Origin: Deltaproteobacteria bacterium
Lineage (GTDB): Bacteria; Myxococcota_A; Polyangia; Polyangiales; JADJMO01
Reading direction: 5' to 3'
Length of the DNA stretch: 61,252 nucleotides
Assembly: GCA_016182965.1 (NCBI GenBank)
Contig: JACPFM010000070.1
Span: 1 to 61,252, forward strand
Both the position numbers and the translations under genes were made by a program. A model generated the notes under the pieces. That model was given only the letters and a program-made list of their open reading frames with translations. It searched no databases and was not told the origin of the DNA. Of the stretch, positions 28,875 to 39,603 are shown piece after piece (position 1 is the first letter of the stretch; every line of letters begins with the position of its first letter).

Positions 28875-29209
28875 CACACGCGCGCGCTCGTTGCGACACC
28901 ATCGGTCGCATGTGCGTATGCCGGTACCGCCGACCATGCCCGCGCTCCGTTATCCGGATCGCCTGACGACGGGCCGCGAGAACGCGCAGATGATGCGCCG
29001 CGCGACCGAAGCTCGGGGCGGCCCGAACCGCGGCGGAACGACTTGAAATTGCGTGATCTTGCCGGCGGACGGCGCCGGCCATGGGTCCTCTCGTGACGCG
29101 CATCGGGCTCGTCAGCTGCCCGGCGCCGCGCCGTGGATCCCAAGAAAAACGGTGCGACCGCCTTTGCATGCTTTGCGCCACACGCGCGCGTCGATTACGC
29201 AAGGGCCGG
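28875..29209. other. 335-bp gene-free gap upstream of the receiver gene
   Basis: No coding signal was recognised. It contains a perfect hairpin GCCGGCG-GACGG-CGCCGGC (29061-29079) and, just before it, a less GC-rich stretch with TTGAAA (29043-29048) that might be a -35 box, although no matching -10 is evident. It probably holds the promoter of the receiver gene. Confidence 0.4.
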
Positions 29210-29572
29210 ATGCGGATCCTCCTCGTGGACGACGACCCTGCGGTGCGCAGCGCGCTCGCTCGGTTGCTCACGCTACGACACGAGGTGCGCACAGCCTCGT
29301 CGTACGACGAGGCGCTCGCAGCGCTCGACGTCGACGCGCGCATCGACGTGGTGGTGTGCGACGTGGTCATGCCGGAGCGCACCGGCCTCGACGTGCTCGC
29401 GACGGTGCGAAAGCGCTGGCCGGAGCTCGTCGGCCGCTTCCTCTTGATCACGGGCGGCGCGATCTCGCGCGAGATCGACTCGCAGCTCGAGGCCGCCGCC
29501 GTTCCCGTGCTGCGCAAGCCGTTTTCGTTCGCGGAGCTCGAAGCCGCCATCGCCGTGCTCATCGCGAGTTGA
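29210..29572 (+). CDS. Stand-alone CheY-like response regulator receiver
   Basis: A single receiver domain (120 aa) with the acidic pair D7/D8, phosphoacceptor D51 in VVCDVVMPERTG, the switch residue T81 in LLITGG, and K103 in VLRKPFSF. There is no output domain, so it should act by protein-protein interaction, passing on a signal from a histidine kinase that is not encoded in the window. ATG 29210 is chosen because the protein then begins directly with the first strand (RILLVDDD) and AAGGG lies 5 nt upstream; the frame is open further upstream but that part is Arg/Cys-rich and unlike a protein domain. Confidence 0.93.
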   Translation: MRILLVDDDPAVRSALARLLTLRHEVRTASSYDEALAALDVDARIDVVVCDVVMPERTGLDVLATVRKRWPELVGRFLLITGGAISREIDSQLEAAAVPVLRKPFSFAELEAAIAVLIAS

Positions 29573-29672
29573 CCGGCGCTCTGTCGGAGCGGATGGACGC
29601 CCGCTTCGTCCATTTTCGATGTAGTCTCCCCGGCGCTCCCGGCCCCGTCCGGCCGTGGCGCCAGGGTCCTCG

Positions 29673-31667
29673 ATGGCACGCTCAAGGTCGATCTTCGCCT
29701 CAGTCGTCGTGTGCGCGCTGGCCGCGCCCTTCGTCGTCGCCGCCGCGCCGATCACGACCACCGTCCTCGGCCAGACCGGGGCGGGCGCCGCGTCCGCGTC
29801 TGCGCCGGCCGCCGCCGGCTCCGCCTCGCCCGACGACATCGCGAAGGCGAAGGAAGAGGCCAAGGAGCACTTCCTCAAGGGCGTGACCATGATGCAGGAG
29901 GAGCAGTGGGACGCGGCGCTCGTCGAGTTCAAGGCGTCGCTGCAGATGTTCCCGACCCGCAACGCGCGCAAGAACGCGGCGGTGTGCCTCCGTCAGCTCG
30001 GGCGCTTCGCCGAGGCGCTCGACGAGTACGAGATGCTCCTCAAGGAGTTCGGCGGCCAGCTGCCGCCCGCCGACGCCGAGCAGGTCAACAAGGCCATCGC
30101 CGACCTGAAGAACGTCACCGGCTTCATCGTCATCGAGTCCAGCGTCGCGGGCGCCACCGTGATCATCGACAGCAAGCCGCGCGGCACCACGCCGCTCGGT
30201 CCGATCCGCGTCGGTCAGGGCACCCATACGGTCCGCGTGCTCAAGGAGGGCTACGTCCCCTTCGAGACGACGCAGGCGGTGCTCGGCAAGCAGACGGTCA
30301 CCATCCCCGCGAAGCTCGAGGTCCTGGCGCGCTCCGGCTCGCTGCAGGTCATCGAGGAGACCGGCGCCGAGGCCGACGTCATCGTCGACGGCGCGCCCAA
30401 GGGCAAGACGGGCAAGACCCCGTACTCCGAGAAGATCGGCCCCGGCAACCACTGGGTCGCGCTGCGCGGTCCCGGCAACCTCGGCACGCAGCCGGCGCCG
30501 GTCAACGTGCAAGTCGATCAGACGTTCACGCTGCGCCTCAAGCTCGAGGAGCTCCCCGCCGAGGCGCGCATCGAGACCGATCCGGTCGGCGCGGCCATCG
30601 TGCTCGACGGCGTGCCCGTCGGACAGGGCTCGTGGGAGGGCCGGCTGCGGCTCGGCGCCCACAAGGTCGACGCGACGAGCGAGGGCTACTTCCGCACGAC
30701 GAAGACGCTCGACGCCAAGGCCGACGGCAAGACGACGCTCAAGATCTCGCTCGACCGCGACGAGAACAGCCCCTTCTGGACGCAGGGCCGCACGCGCCCG
30801 ATCTCGTTCGGCGTGTTCGGCTCCGGGGTCTACGGCCTGTTCGGGTTCGGCGGCGACTACGAGAAGAGCTGCAACAACGCCAACACCAACTGCTACGACC
30901 GCTCCAAGCCGGTGGGCTTCATCGGCGGCGCCCGGGCCGGCTACGAGATCGCACCGGGCCTCTCGCTCGAGCTCGATCTCGGCTACGCGTACGTGAAGTC
31001 GTCGCTGTCGCGCACCACGCGGCTGCTCGGTGAGCAGTCGACGCCGGTGAAGGTCGACATCACCGACGAGTGGAGCATGTCCGGCTTCCTCGCCGGCGTC
31101 GGCGCGTCGTACCGCTTCCTCCGCAAGCCGCTCGCGGTCTACGGCGCGATCACCGGCGGCGTCATCTTCGGCGCCCGCGTGCGCGATCGCCGCGGCGGAG
31201 ACACGCCCTGCCTGACCACCGACGGCAGCGGCCTCTCGGGCGCGGCCAACTGCTCCTCGGCCGAGGTCGCCTCCGGCGTGAACTCGGGCACGCAGCGGTC
31301 GATGCTCCCCGACATCGACACGGTGAAACAGACCTTCCCGTGGTTCGCCCCCGAGATCCGCATCGCGTACCCGATCACCGACTCGATCCAGATCGGCCTC
31401 TCGTTCGGCGCCTTCATCGGCATCACCGACGCGCGGCCGAAGATCATCCAGACCCCGCAGGCGGTCACCTGCCCGCCGGGCGCCGTCGGGTGCACGCCCG
31501 ATCCGCAGCCGAAGGTCCCCGACCCGACGCTCAACTGCGCGCAGACGCCCGCCCCCACCGGCTGCAAGGCGATCGGCTTCGTTCCGCAGCCGAACCTGCA
31601 GCCCGAGAGCGCCATCGGCACCTTCATCCTGCCGCGCACGGCGCTGTTCGTTCGCCTCGCCTTCTGA
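29673..31667 (+). CDS. Secreted TPR protein with three PEGA domains and a beta-barrel
   Basis: A 664-residue envelope protein. The signal peptide is residues 1-25 (FASVVVCALAAPFVVAAA core). Residues 45-140 are TPR-like (AKEHFLKGVTMMQEEQWDAA). Three PEGA-type beta domains follow: about 148-215 (GATVIIDSKPRGTTPLGPI), 220-292 (EADVIVDGAPKGKTGKTPY) and 296-362 (GAAIVLDGVPVGQGSWEGRL). Residues 375-664 form a beta-barrel with four or more Cys in its loops, ending in the aromatic ALFVRLAF typical of Bam-inserted outer-membrane proteins. PEGA domains are often surface or adhesion modules. ATG 29673 is preferred over an upstream GTG (29655). Same architecture as the protein at 26124. Confidence 0.82.
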   Translation: MARSRSIFASVVVCALAAPFVVAAAPITTTVLGQTGAGAASASAPAAAGSASPDDIAKAKEEAKEHFLKGVTMMQEEQWDAALVEFKASLQMFPTRNARKNAAVCLRQLGRFAEALDEYEMLLKEFGGQLPPADAEQVNKAIADLKNVTGFIVIESSVAGATVIIDSKPRGTTPLGPIRVGQGTHTVRVLKEGYVPFETTQAVLGKQTVTIPAKLEVLARSGSLQVIEETGAEADVIVDGAPKGKTGKTPYSEKIGPGNHWVALRGPGNLGTQPAPVNVQVDQTFTLRLKLEELPAEARIETDPVGAAIVLDGVPVGQGSWEGRLRLGAHKVDATSEGYFRTTKTLDAKADGKTTLKISLDRDENSPFWTQGRTRPISFGVFGSGVYGLFGFGGDYEKSCNNANTNCYDRSKPVGFIGGARAGYEIAPGLSLELDLGYAYVKSSLSRTTRLLGEQSTPVKVDITDEWSMSGFLAGVGASYRFLRKPLAVYGAITGGVIFGARVRDRRGGDTPCLTTDGSGLSGAANCSSAEVASGVNSGTQRSMLPDIDTVKQTFPWFAPEIRIAYPITDSIQIGLSFGAFIGITDARPKIIQTPQAVTCPPGAVGCTPDPQPKVPDPTLNCAQTPAPTGCKAIGFVPQPNLQPESAIGTFILPRTALFVRLAF

Positions 31668-31709
31668 GGCTCGCGCGGGCCGCCACCTGTCGTTGCTCGC
31701 GCGTGCTTG

Positions 31710-32067
31710 GGTCTAGAGTCGAGAGTCTAGAGTCTAGAGTGGCTTGCACCAGAACTCGCGAGGTGCCCTCTCGCCGTGGAACACCTCTAGCGGAAACCTG
31801 ACGCGGGCTCCTGAAACCGGAGTGCTTCGCTGGGACCTTTGCCCTCACCCCGACCTCTCCCAGAGGTAGAGGGAGCGAGAAGTGCCCGCAGTTCTCGGCC
31901 CTCTCCCTTCGGGAGAGGGTTGGGTGAGGGCAATTCCCGGGACCGCCGAAGGCGGTCCCGGCGCTCTCTCGAGATCTAGAGACAGGAGCGCGCTGTCTCC
32001 CTCGCACCTGCGGGCTGCAGCGCGGATCAACTCTGGACTCTAGACTCTAGACTCTAGACTCTAGACC
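31710..32067. repeat. Paired inverted heptamer arrays (AGTCTAG dialect) in a 456-bp convergent gap
   Basis: The gap 31668-32123 separates the converging PEGA gene and atpG and holds no gene. Left arm 31710-31737: GGTCTAG, AGTCGAG, AGTCTAG, AGTCTAG. Right arm 32033-32067: five inverted units (CTGGACT, three CTAGACT, CTAGACC). The arms are complementary and separated by about 295 bp that includes the palindrome at 31841-31931. As RNA from either strand it could form a hairpin and so might act as a two-way transcription end. Confidence 0.85.
31841..31931. repeat. 91-bp GC-rich double palindrome
   Basis: GCCCTCACCC (31841-31850) is the exact complement of GGGTGAGGGC (31922-31931). Inside lies a perfect hairpin CCCTCTCCC-TTC-GGGAGAGGG (31899-31919). 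The right half recurs at position 1-25. Elements of this form are found between genes in several GC-rich Gram-negative bacteria; here it also could end transcription. Confidence 0.8.
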
Positions 32068-32123
32068 AAGACAAAACGGCCACGCCCGAGGGCGCAGCCG
32101 TCTCGCGAACACATCGAAGGCGA

Positions 32124-33047
32124 CTACTTCAACGCCTCGGCGCCGCCGATGATCTCCATGAGCTCCTTGGTGATCGCCGCCTGACGCGCGCGGTTGTAGT
32201 CGAGCGTCAGGCGCCCGATCATGTCCTTCGCGTTGTTGGTCGCGGCGTCCATCGCGGTCATGCGCGCGCCGTGCTCCGACGCGACCGACTCGAGCAGCCC
32301 GCGGAACACGCCGATCTGGATGTAGAGCGGCAGCAGGCGATCGAGCATCGCGGTGCGATCCGGCTCGTACATGAAGTCCTGCTCGGAGCCCGCCTCCGCG
32401 CCGCCCTCCGGCTCGACCGGGAGCAGCTTCTCGCTCCGGACCATCTGGGTCATCGCCGACTTGAACTCGTTGTACATGAAGTACACCGCGTCGAAGCGGG
32501 GCCCCGGCTCGGACGGCGGCTCGACGCCCTCGACGTGCTCGGTCTTGTGCCGCTCGCCGGTGTAGAGGTCGATCAGCTGCGCGGCGATCTCGTCGGCGTG
32601 CCCGAGCTCGATCTTCTCGCTGGCTCCGGGGAGCTCCGCGATGATCTCGGCGCCGCGACGGCGGAAGTAGTCGCGCGGGCGGCGGCCGATGGTCACGAAG
32701 GCGACGTGTTTGCCCTCGGCGACCAGCTCCTTCCACCGGCGCTCGGCGGCGCGGTTGATGTTCGCGTTGAAGCCGCCGGCGAGACCGCGATCGCTGCCGA
32801 CCACGACGAGCAGCACCTCGCGCTCCGGCCGGCGGAAGAGCAGCGGGTGGCCGCTCTCTTCGGGACCGACGCGCAGCGCGACGTGGTGCAGCACCTCGGC
32901 CGTCTTCACGGCGAAGGGCCGCAGCTCGGTGATCCGCTGCTGCGCGCGACGGAGCCGCGCGGCAGAGATCATCTTCATCGCGCGCGTGATCTTCTGCGTC
33001 GATTTGACCGACGAGATGCGCTTTCGGATGGCTTTGAGGGAGGGCAT
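32124..33047 (-). CDS. atpG: ATP synthase F1 gamma subunit
   Basis: The central rotor shaft of F1. Length 307 aa. The N-terminal helix MPSLKAIRKRISSVKSTQKI and the TRAMKMISAARLRRAQ segment are typical, as are SDRGLAGGFNANI (about 84-96) and the C-terminal helix TAMDAATNNAKDMIGRLTLDYNRARQAAITKELMEI-type pattern at 263-300. It is the last gene of the b'-b-delta-alpha-gamma operon; atpD and atpC, which usually follow, are absent. The ATG has no Shine-Dalgarno: its leader is the GACGACT repeat array of the element at 33051-33184, ending 3 nt upstream. Confidence 0.97.
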   Translation of the reverse strand: MPSLKAIRKRISSVKSTQKITRAMKMISAARLRRAQQRITELRPFAVKTAEVLHHVALRVGPEESGHPLLFRRPEREVLLVVVGSDRGLAGGFNANINRAAERRWKELVAEGKHVAFVTIGRRPRDYFRRRGAEIIAELPGASEKIELGHADEIAAQLIDLYTGERHKTEHVEGVEPPSEPGPRFDAVYFMYNEFKSAMTQMVRSEKLLPVEPEGGAEAGSEQDFMYEPDRTAMLDRLLPLYIQIGVFRGLLESVASEHGARMTAMDAATNNAKDMIGRLTLDYNRARQAAITKELMEIIGGAEALK

Positions 33048-33050
33048 TTC

Positions 33051-33184
33051 AGTCCAGTCGTCAGTCGTCAGTCGTCAGTCATCAGTCGAGAGGGTCGTCG
33101 TCGCCGCCGTCCACCGTCGCCGCCCGCGGCCCGGAACCAGCCGAGCGATGCGGGCTGACGACTGACGACTGACGACTGACGACT
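33051..33184. repeat. Paired inverted heptamer arrays (AGTCGTC dialect) between atpA and atpG
   Basis: The element fills almost the whole 142-bp gap. Left arm 33056-33090: AGTCGTC x3, AGTCATC, AGTCGAG, preceded by a partial AGTCC. Right arm 33157-33184: GACGACT x4, exact. In the operon mRNA the arms are complementary, with a GC-rich loop of about 66 nt. It starts 5 nt after the atpA stop and reaches 3 nt before the atpG start, covering the expected ribosome-binding site. Confidence 0.9.
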
Positions 33185-33189
33185 CCGAT

Positions 33190-34935
<1,746 letters not shown>

Positions 34936-34949
34936 CGGGGTCTTACTCC

Positions 34950-35092
34950 AGTCGTCAGTCTTCAGTCTTCGGTCGTCAGTCTCGAGTCTCGGAGTCCGTT
35001 GGGTGTCGCCGGCGTCCTGCGGGTTTCGGGCCCGAGGGGCGTCGCCAGTCGAGCACGGCGTGCTGACGACTGACGACTGACGACTGACGACT
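34950..35092. repeat. Paired inverted heptamer arrays between atpH and atpA
   Basis: Left arm 34950-34991 reads as six phased heptamers: AGTCGTC, AGTCTTC, AGTCTTC, GGTCGTC, AGTCTCG, AGTCTCG. This shows best that the unit is AGTC plus a variable triplet. Right arm 35065-35092 is GACGACT x4, exact, and touches the atpH stop codon (35093-35095). The gap is 157 bp and contains no gene. The atpA ATG is 15 nt from the left arm, with GGAG formed at the arm edge. Confidence 0.9.
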
Positions 35093-35635
35093 TCATTGCG
35101 GCATCAACTCACTCTTGAGCTCGTTCAAGCGGGCCCGGACGGACCCGTCGATGATCGTGTCGCCGACGCGGGTGACGACGCCGGCGATGAGCGTCGGGTC
35201 GACGGTGCGCTGCACGACGACCTTGCGGGCGAAGCGCGCTTCGAGCACCTGCTGGAGGCGCGCCACGTACGCGTCGGAGAGCGGCGTCGCGCTCGTGACC
35301 TGGGCGCGGACGATGCCGGCGCGGCGATCGGCCTCCTCGCGGAGCGCGCGCGCGATGGCGGGCAGCACGCGGAGGCGCCCGTTGTCGGCGAGGAGCATGA
35401 TCGTGTTCTTCGCCATCTGGCCGGCGCCGAGGCGCTGGGTGACCTCGGCGAAGACGGCCTTGCGGGCGCCGATCGGGACCTGCGGGTTGTCGCGGACGTC
35501 GCGGAGCTCGGCGTTCTGGTCGACGAGCTCGGCGATGGCGGTGATGTCGCGGACCAGCGCGTCGAGCGTGTTGGTCTCGACGCCGAGATCGATGAGCGCA
35601 CGCGCGTAGCGGCGGGCGACGACGCTGCCGATCAC
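35093..35635 (-). CDS. atpH: ATP synthase F1 delta subunit (OSCP)
   Basis: Connects F1 to the peripheral stalk. Its 180 residues show the family N-terminal pattern VVARRYARALIDLG and the C-terminal RVGDTIIDGSVRARLNELK motif, with the usual IRAQVTSATPLS-type strand in the middle (IVRAQVTSATPLSDAYVARL). The start ATG overlaps the stop of atpF by 4 bp (ATGA), so translation is coupled. Its own stop is directly followed by a heptamer array. Confidence 0.96.
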   Translation of the reverse strand: MIGSVVARRYARALIDLGVETNTLDALVRDITAIAELVDQNAELRDVRDNPQVPIGARKAVFAEVTQRLGAGQMAKNTIMLLADNGRLRVLPAIARALREEADRRAGIVRAQVTSATPLSDAYVARLQQVLEARFARKVVVQRTVDPTLIAGVVTRVGDTIIDGSVRARLNELKSELMPQ

Positions 35636-36612
35636 GACAGACCTCCGGGAGTGGCGGGCTTCTTCTTGCCGGCGACCTCGTCGAGGTACTCGGCGGACAG
35701 CCGATCGTGGTCGGCGGCGGTGACCTTGGTGGCGAGCACGGCCTCGGCGGCGGCGACCGCGGCCTCGGCGGTGAAGGCGAGCATGTCGTTGCGCAGCTGC
35801 TTCAGCTCCTGATCGAGGAGGAACTGCGCGTCTTTCTTCATGCGCTCGGCCTTCTCCTCGGCCTCCTTCACGATGCGCGCGCGATCGCCCTCGCCGGCCT
35901 TCACGATGTCGGCCTTGATCCGCTGCAGCTCGGTCTCGAGCTGCGCGAGCTTCTCGTCGTACTCCTTGGCGCGTGCCTCGGCCTCGGCCTTGATCTTCGA
36001 CGCCTCGGCGAGCTCCTTCGCCACGGTGTCGTGGCGCGACTGCAGGCCCTCGGTGACCGGCTTCTTGCCGGCGCGGTAGTAGATGAAGAAGAGGATCGCG
36101 GCGTTGATCAGCAGGTACGCGTAGGGCGTGACCGGCACGACCGGGTTGCCGTGCGCGTCTTTCTCGCCGCGCGCCGCCTGCTCCTTCTCGTGCTGGAAGC
36201 GCGAGACGTCGGCGAAGTTGAACTTCTCGGGGTGATGGACCGCGGCCTCGCCGTGACCACCCTCGGCGTGACCGGCAGGGGCGCCGTGTGCGGCCGGAGC
36301 GCCGTGGGGCGCCGTCGCCGCTCCATGCGGCGCCGGTGTCGCTGCGCCGTGCGCGGCGGCGCCGGCCTGCTCGGCGGGCGGGTGCGTCGCCGCGGGGTGC
36401 GCCATCGGCTGCTCGGCGACCGCGGGGACGGTGGCGGTCGGAGCGGGCGCGGTCGGAGCGGGCGCGGTCGGAGCGGGCGCAGTCGCGGTGGGCTCCTGGG
36501 CGGCGGCGACGCCGGTGACCATCGTGGCGGTCACGGCGCCGACGAGGATCAGGCGTCCCTGGCGGGAACGCAGCCAGCGGCGCACCGCGTCGAGGAGGGC
36601 GCGCGGGCTCAC
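35632..36612 (-). CDS. atpF: ATP synthase b subunit with Pro/His-rich N-terminal extension
   Basis: A peripheral-stalk subunit, 326 residues instead of about 160. Residues 1-38 look like a Sec signal peptide (LILVGAVTATMVTGVAAAQ core). Residues 40-65 are an APAPT repeat from a 15-bp tandem repeat (36434-36478). Residues 70-130 contain ten His in an Ala/Pro/Gly background (PHGAATAPHGAPAAHGAPA). The membrane helix is at 163-180 (AYLLINAAILFFIYYRAG), and a long charged coiled coil follows (190-290), as in normal b. The extension would lie outside the cytoplasmic membrane. GTG 36612 is chosen because it overlaps the upstream stop by 4 bp (GTGA). It may bind metal or be an assembly arm; this is a guess. 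Confidence 0.93.
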   Translation of the reverse strand: MSPRALLDAVRRWLRSRQGRLILVGAVTATMVTGVAAAQEPTATAPAPTAPAPTAPAPTATVPAVAEQPMAHPAATHPPAEQAGAAAHGAATPAPHGAATAPHGAPAAHGAPAGHAEGGHGEAAVHHPEKFNFADVSRFQHEKEQAARGEKDAHGNPVVPVTPYAYLLINAAILFFIYYRAGKKPVTEGLQSRHDTVAKELAEASKIKAEAEARAKEYDEKLAQLETELQRIKADIVKAGEGDRARIVKEAEEKAERMKKDAQFLLDQELKQLRNDMLAFTAEAAVAAAEAVLATKVTAADHDRLSAEYLDEVAGKKKPATPGGLS

Positions 36613-37118
36613 GACTGCACCTCCCGGCCGATCACGCGCGAGGCGATGTCGCGGGCGAGCTGCTGCGAAGTGACGCGGAGCTCGGTGCGCAGCGCCTCGC
36701 GCTCCTTGGCGATGCGCTCGCGCCCCTGATCGACCATGTCGTTGGTGTCCTTGCGGACCTGCGCGAGGATCTGCTGCTCCTTGCGGAGGCCCTCCTGACG
36801 GATGCGGTCGCGCTCCTCGCCGGCCTGGCGCTTCACCACGAGGACCTCCTCCTCGTAGCGGGCCATCTTCTCGTCGGCGTCGGCGTACAGCTTCCGCGCG
36901 TCGTCCTTCGCCCCGCCGATGCGACGCTCGCGCTCCTCGAAGAGCTTGACCATCGGATCGAAGAGGATGGGCTTGAGCGCGAGGAACAGCAGGAAGAAGA
37001 GGACGATCTGACCGACGAAGGTCAAATCGAGATCGACCACCACGCCGCCGGAGGCGGAGGCGCCGGAATCGCGGAGCAAATCCGCGAGGGCGCCGGTCTG
37101 AACGGACGAAAGGACCAT
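36609..37118 (-). CDS. atpF': ATP synthase b' subunit
   Basis: The second b-type peripheral-stalk subunit. Of its 169 residues, the first 27 are hydrophilic, the membrane helix is at about 28-48 (VVVDLDLTFVGQIVLFFLLFLALKPILF-type, cut here to the family pattern FFLLFLALKPILFDPM), and the rest is a charged coiled coil (KLFEERERRIGGAKDDARKL). The presence of two different b genes in tandem, b' first, is seen in alpha-, epsilon- and several deltaproteobacteria-like lineages and in cyanobacteria. ATG 37118 is chosen because it puts the helix at the normal place. It is the first gene of the operon, divergent from a kinase; the shared gap has a stack of hairpins. Confidence 0.9.
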   Translation of the reverse strand: MVLSSVQTGALADLLRDSGASASGGVVVDLDLTFVGQIVLFFLLFLALKPILFDPMVKLFEERERRIGGAKDDARKLYADADEKMARYEEEVLVVKRQAGEERDRIRQEGLRKEQQILAQVRKDTNDMVDQGRERIAKEREALRTELRVTSQQLARDIASRVIGREVQS

Positions 37119-37209
37119 GATCGCCTGGGGGAAGCCCGCGCGCGGGGCCTCGAAAGAGGGTGCGGGCGGGCGGCGCGCGTCTATCAGGGGGGGCATCCGC
37201 TGTCCAGCA

Positions 37210-37277
37210 CGGTTCGAAACCGCGGCAAGACGCCGCGGTGCCGGCCGGGGCCGTAACGGCCCCGGTCCCGCTGGGAC
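37210..37277. promoter_or_regulatory. Stack of four hairpins in the 301-bp divergent atp/kinase gap
   Basis: The gap 37119-37419 has no gene. Consecutive perfect inverted repeats: CGGTT-CGA-AACCG (37210-37222), ACCGCGGC-AAGAC-GCCGCGGT (37219-37239), CCGGGGCCG-TAA-CGGCCCCGG (37245-37265) and GTCCC-GCT-GGGAC (37265-37277). They lie in the middle of the gap. They may be operators, leader structures, or transcription barriers between divergent units. No convincing -35/-10 pair was found. Confidence 0.6.
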
Positions 37278-37419
37278 ACAATTCAGGCCGAGGACCACTG
37301 CACGGCCGCCCCGCGCTGGCGGCGATTCTCTTGCAGCCTCGACTCGCCGGGACCAAGATCTGGCCCCACCCAAAGTCAGCCTCTCCGAGAGGGTCGGAAG
37401 GGGGGGAAGCGGAGCGAAG

Positions 37420-39036
<1,617 letters not shown>

Positions 39037-39087
39037 CGTCGGGCCGGTCCCTCTTCGACTCGCGACCTTCGACGCTCGACCTGGCAG

Positions 39088-39109
39088 CGTGAACGCGCCC
39101 GCGTTCACG
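39088..39109. terminator. 22-bp near-perfect palindrome after the kinase gene
   Basis: CGTGAACGCG-CC-CGCGTTCACG has a 10-bp perfect stem and lies 52 bp after the kinase stop and 83 bp before the next gene. There is no T-run after it, so it could be a terminator stem or an operator. Confidence 0.45.
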
Positions 39110-39191
39110 GTCGGCGCCGCTCGCCGCAACGGTCGCTGAACGGCCGCCCCCCTTGACGCGGGGCGCCGCTCCGGGCGAGCGTTCGCGCGCC

Positions 39192-39575
39192 ATGGCGCAC
39201 GATGCTCACCGAGATGATCACCAGAATGATCACGCCCCGCTGCACGAAGGCGACGATCTCCCGCACCACGGTCCGGTGATCGAGGAGCCGCGCTCCCCGA
39301 TGTGGCTGCCGTACCTCGGGCTCGCGTTCGCGGGCATCCTGCTCGTCTGGTGGCTGTCGATGCCCAGCGCCAAGGAGGAGGCAGAGGCCGCGGCCGCGGC
39401 CGCGTCGGCGTCGGCCGCCGCGGCGCCGTCCCTCACCGCCGTCCCCGCGCCCGCCGCGCCCGGCGGGGATCCGCACGCCGGTCACGATCACCCGCACGGC
39501 GGCGGGCCCGCCGGCAACCTGGGCAACGTGAAGATCGCCCCGGCCGCCGAGGTGAACCCGCACTTCAAGAAGTAG
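39192..39575 (+). CDS. Small His-rich single-pass membrane protein
   Basis: A 127-residue protein without recognised family. Residues 1-34 are His/Asp-rich (HDAHRDDHQNDHAPLHEGDD), one membrane helix lies at about 37-56 (LPYLGLAFAGILLVWWLSM), an Ala-rich helix follows, and near the C-terminus there is DPHAGHDHPHGGG, a metal-binding-like cluster. Both sides of the membrane therefore carry histidines. ATG 39192 is preferred because the upstream candidate (TTG 39153) adds an unlikely Arg/Gly stretch. It is 155 bp after the kinase gene and converges with pilT. Confidence 0.65.
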   Translation: MAHDAHRDDHQNDHAPLHEGDDLPHHGPVIEEPRSPMWLPYLGLAFAGILLVWWLSMPSAKEEAEAAAAAASASAAAAPSLTAVPAPAAPGGDPHAGHDHPHGGGPAGNLGNVKIAPAAEVNPHFKK

Positions 39576-39603
39576 GGCTTCGCGCGACGCGTGGTCGCTG
39601 CGA

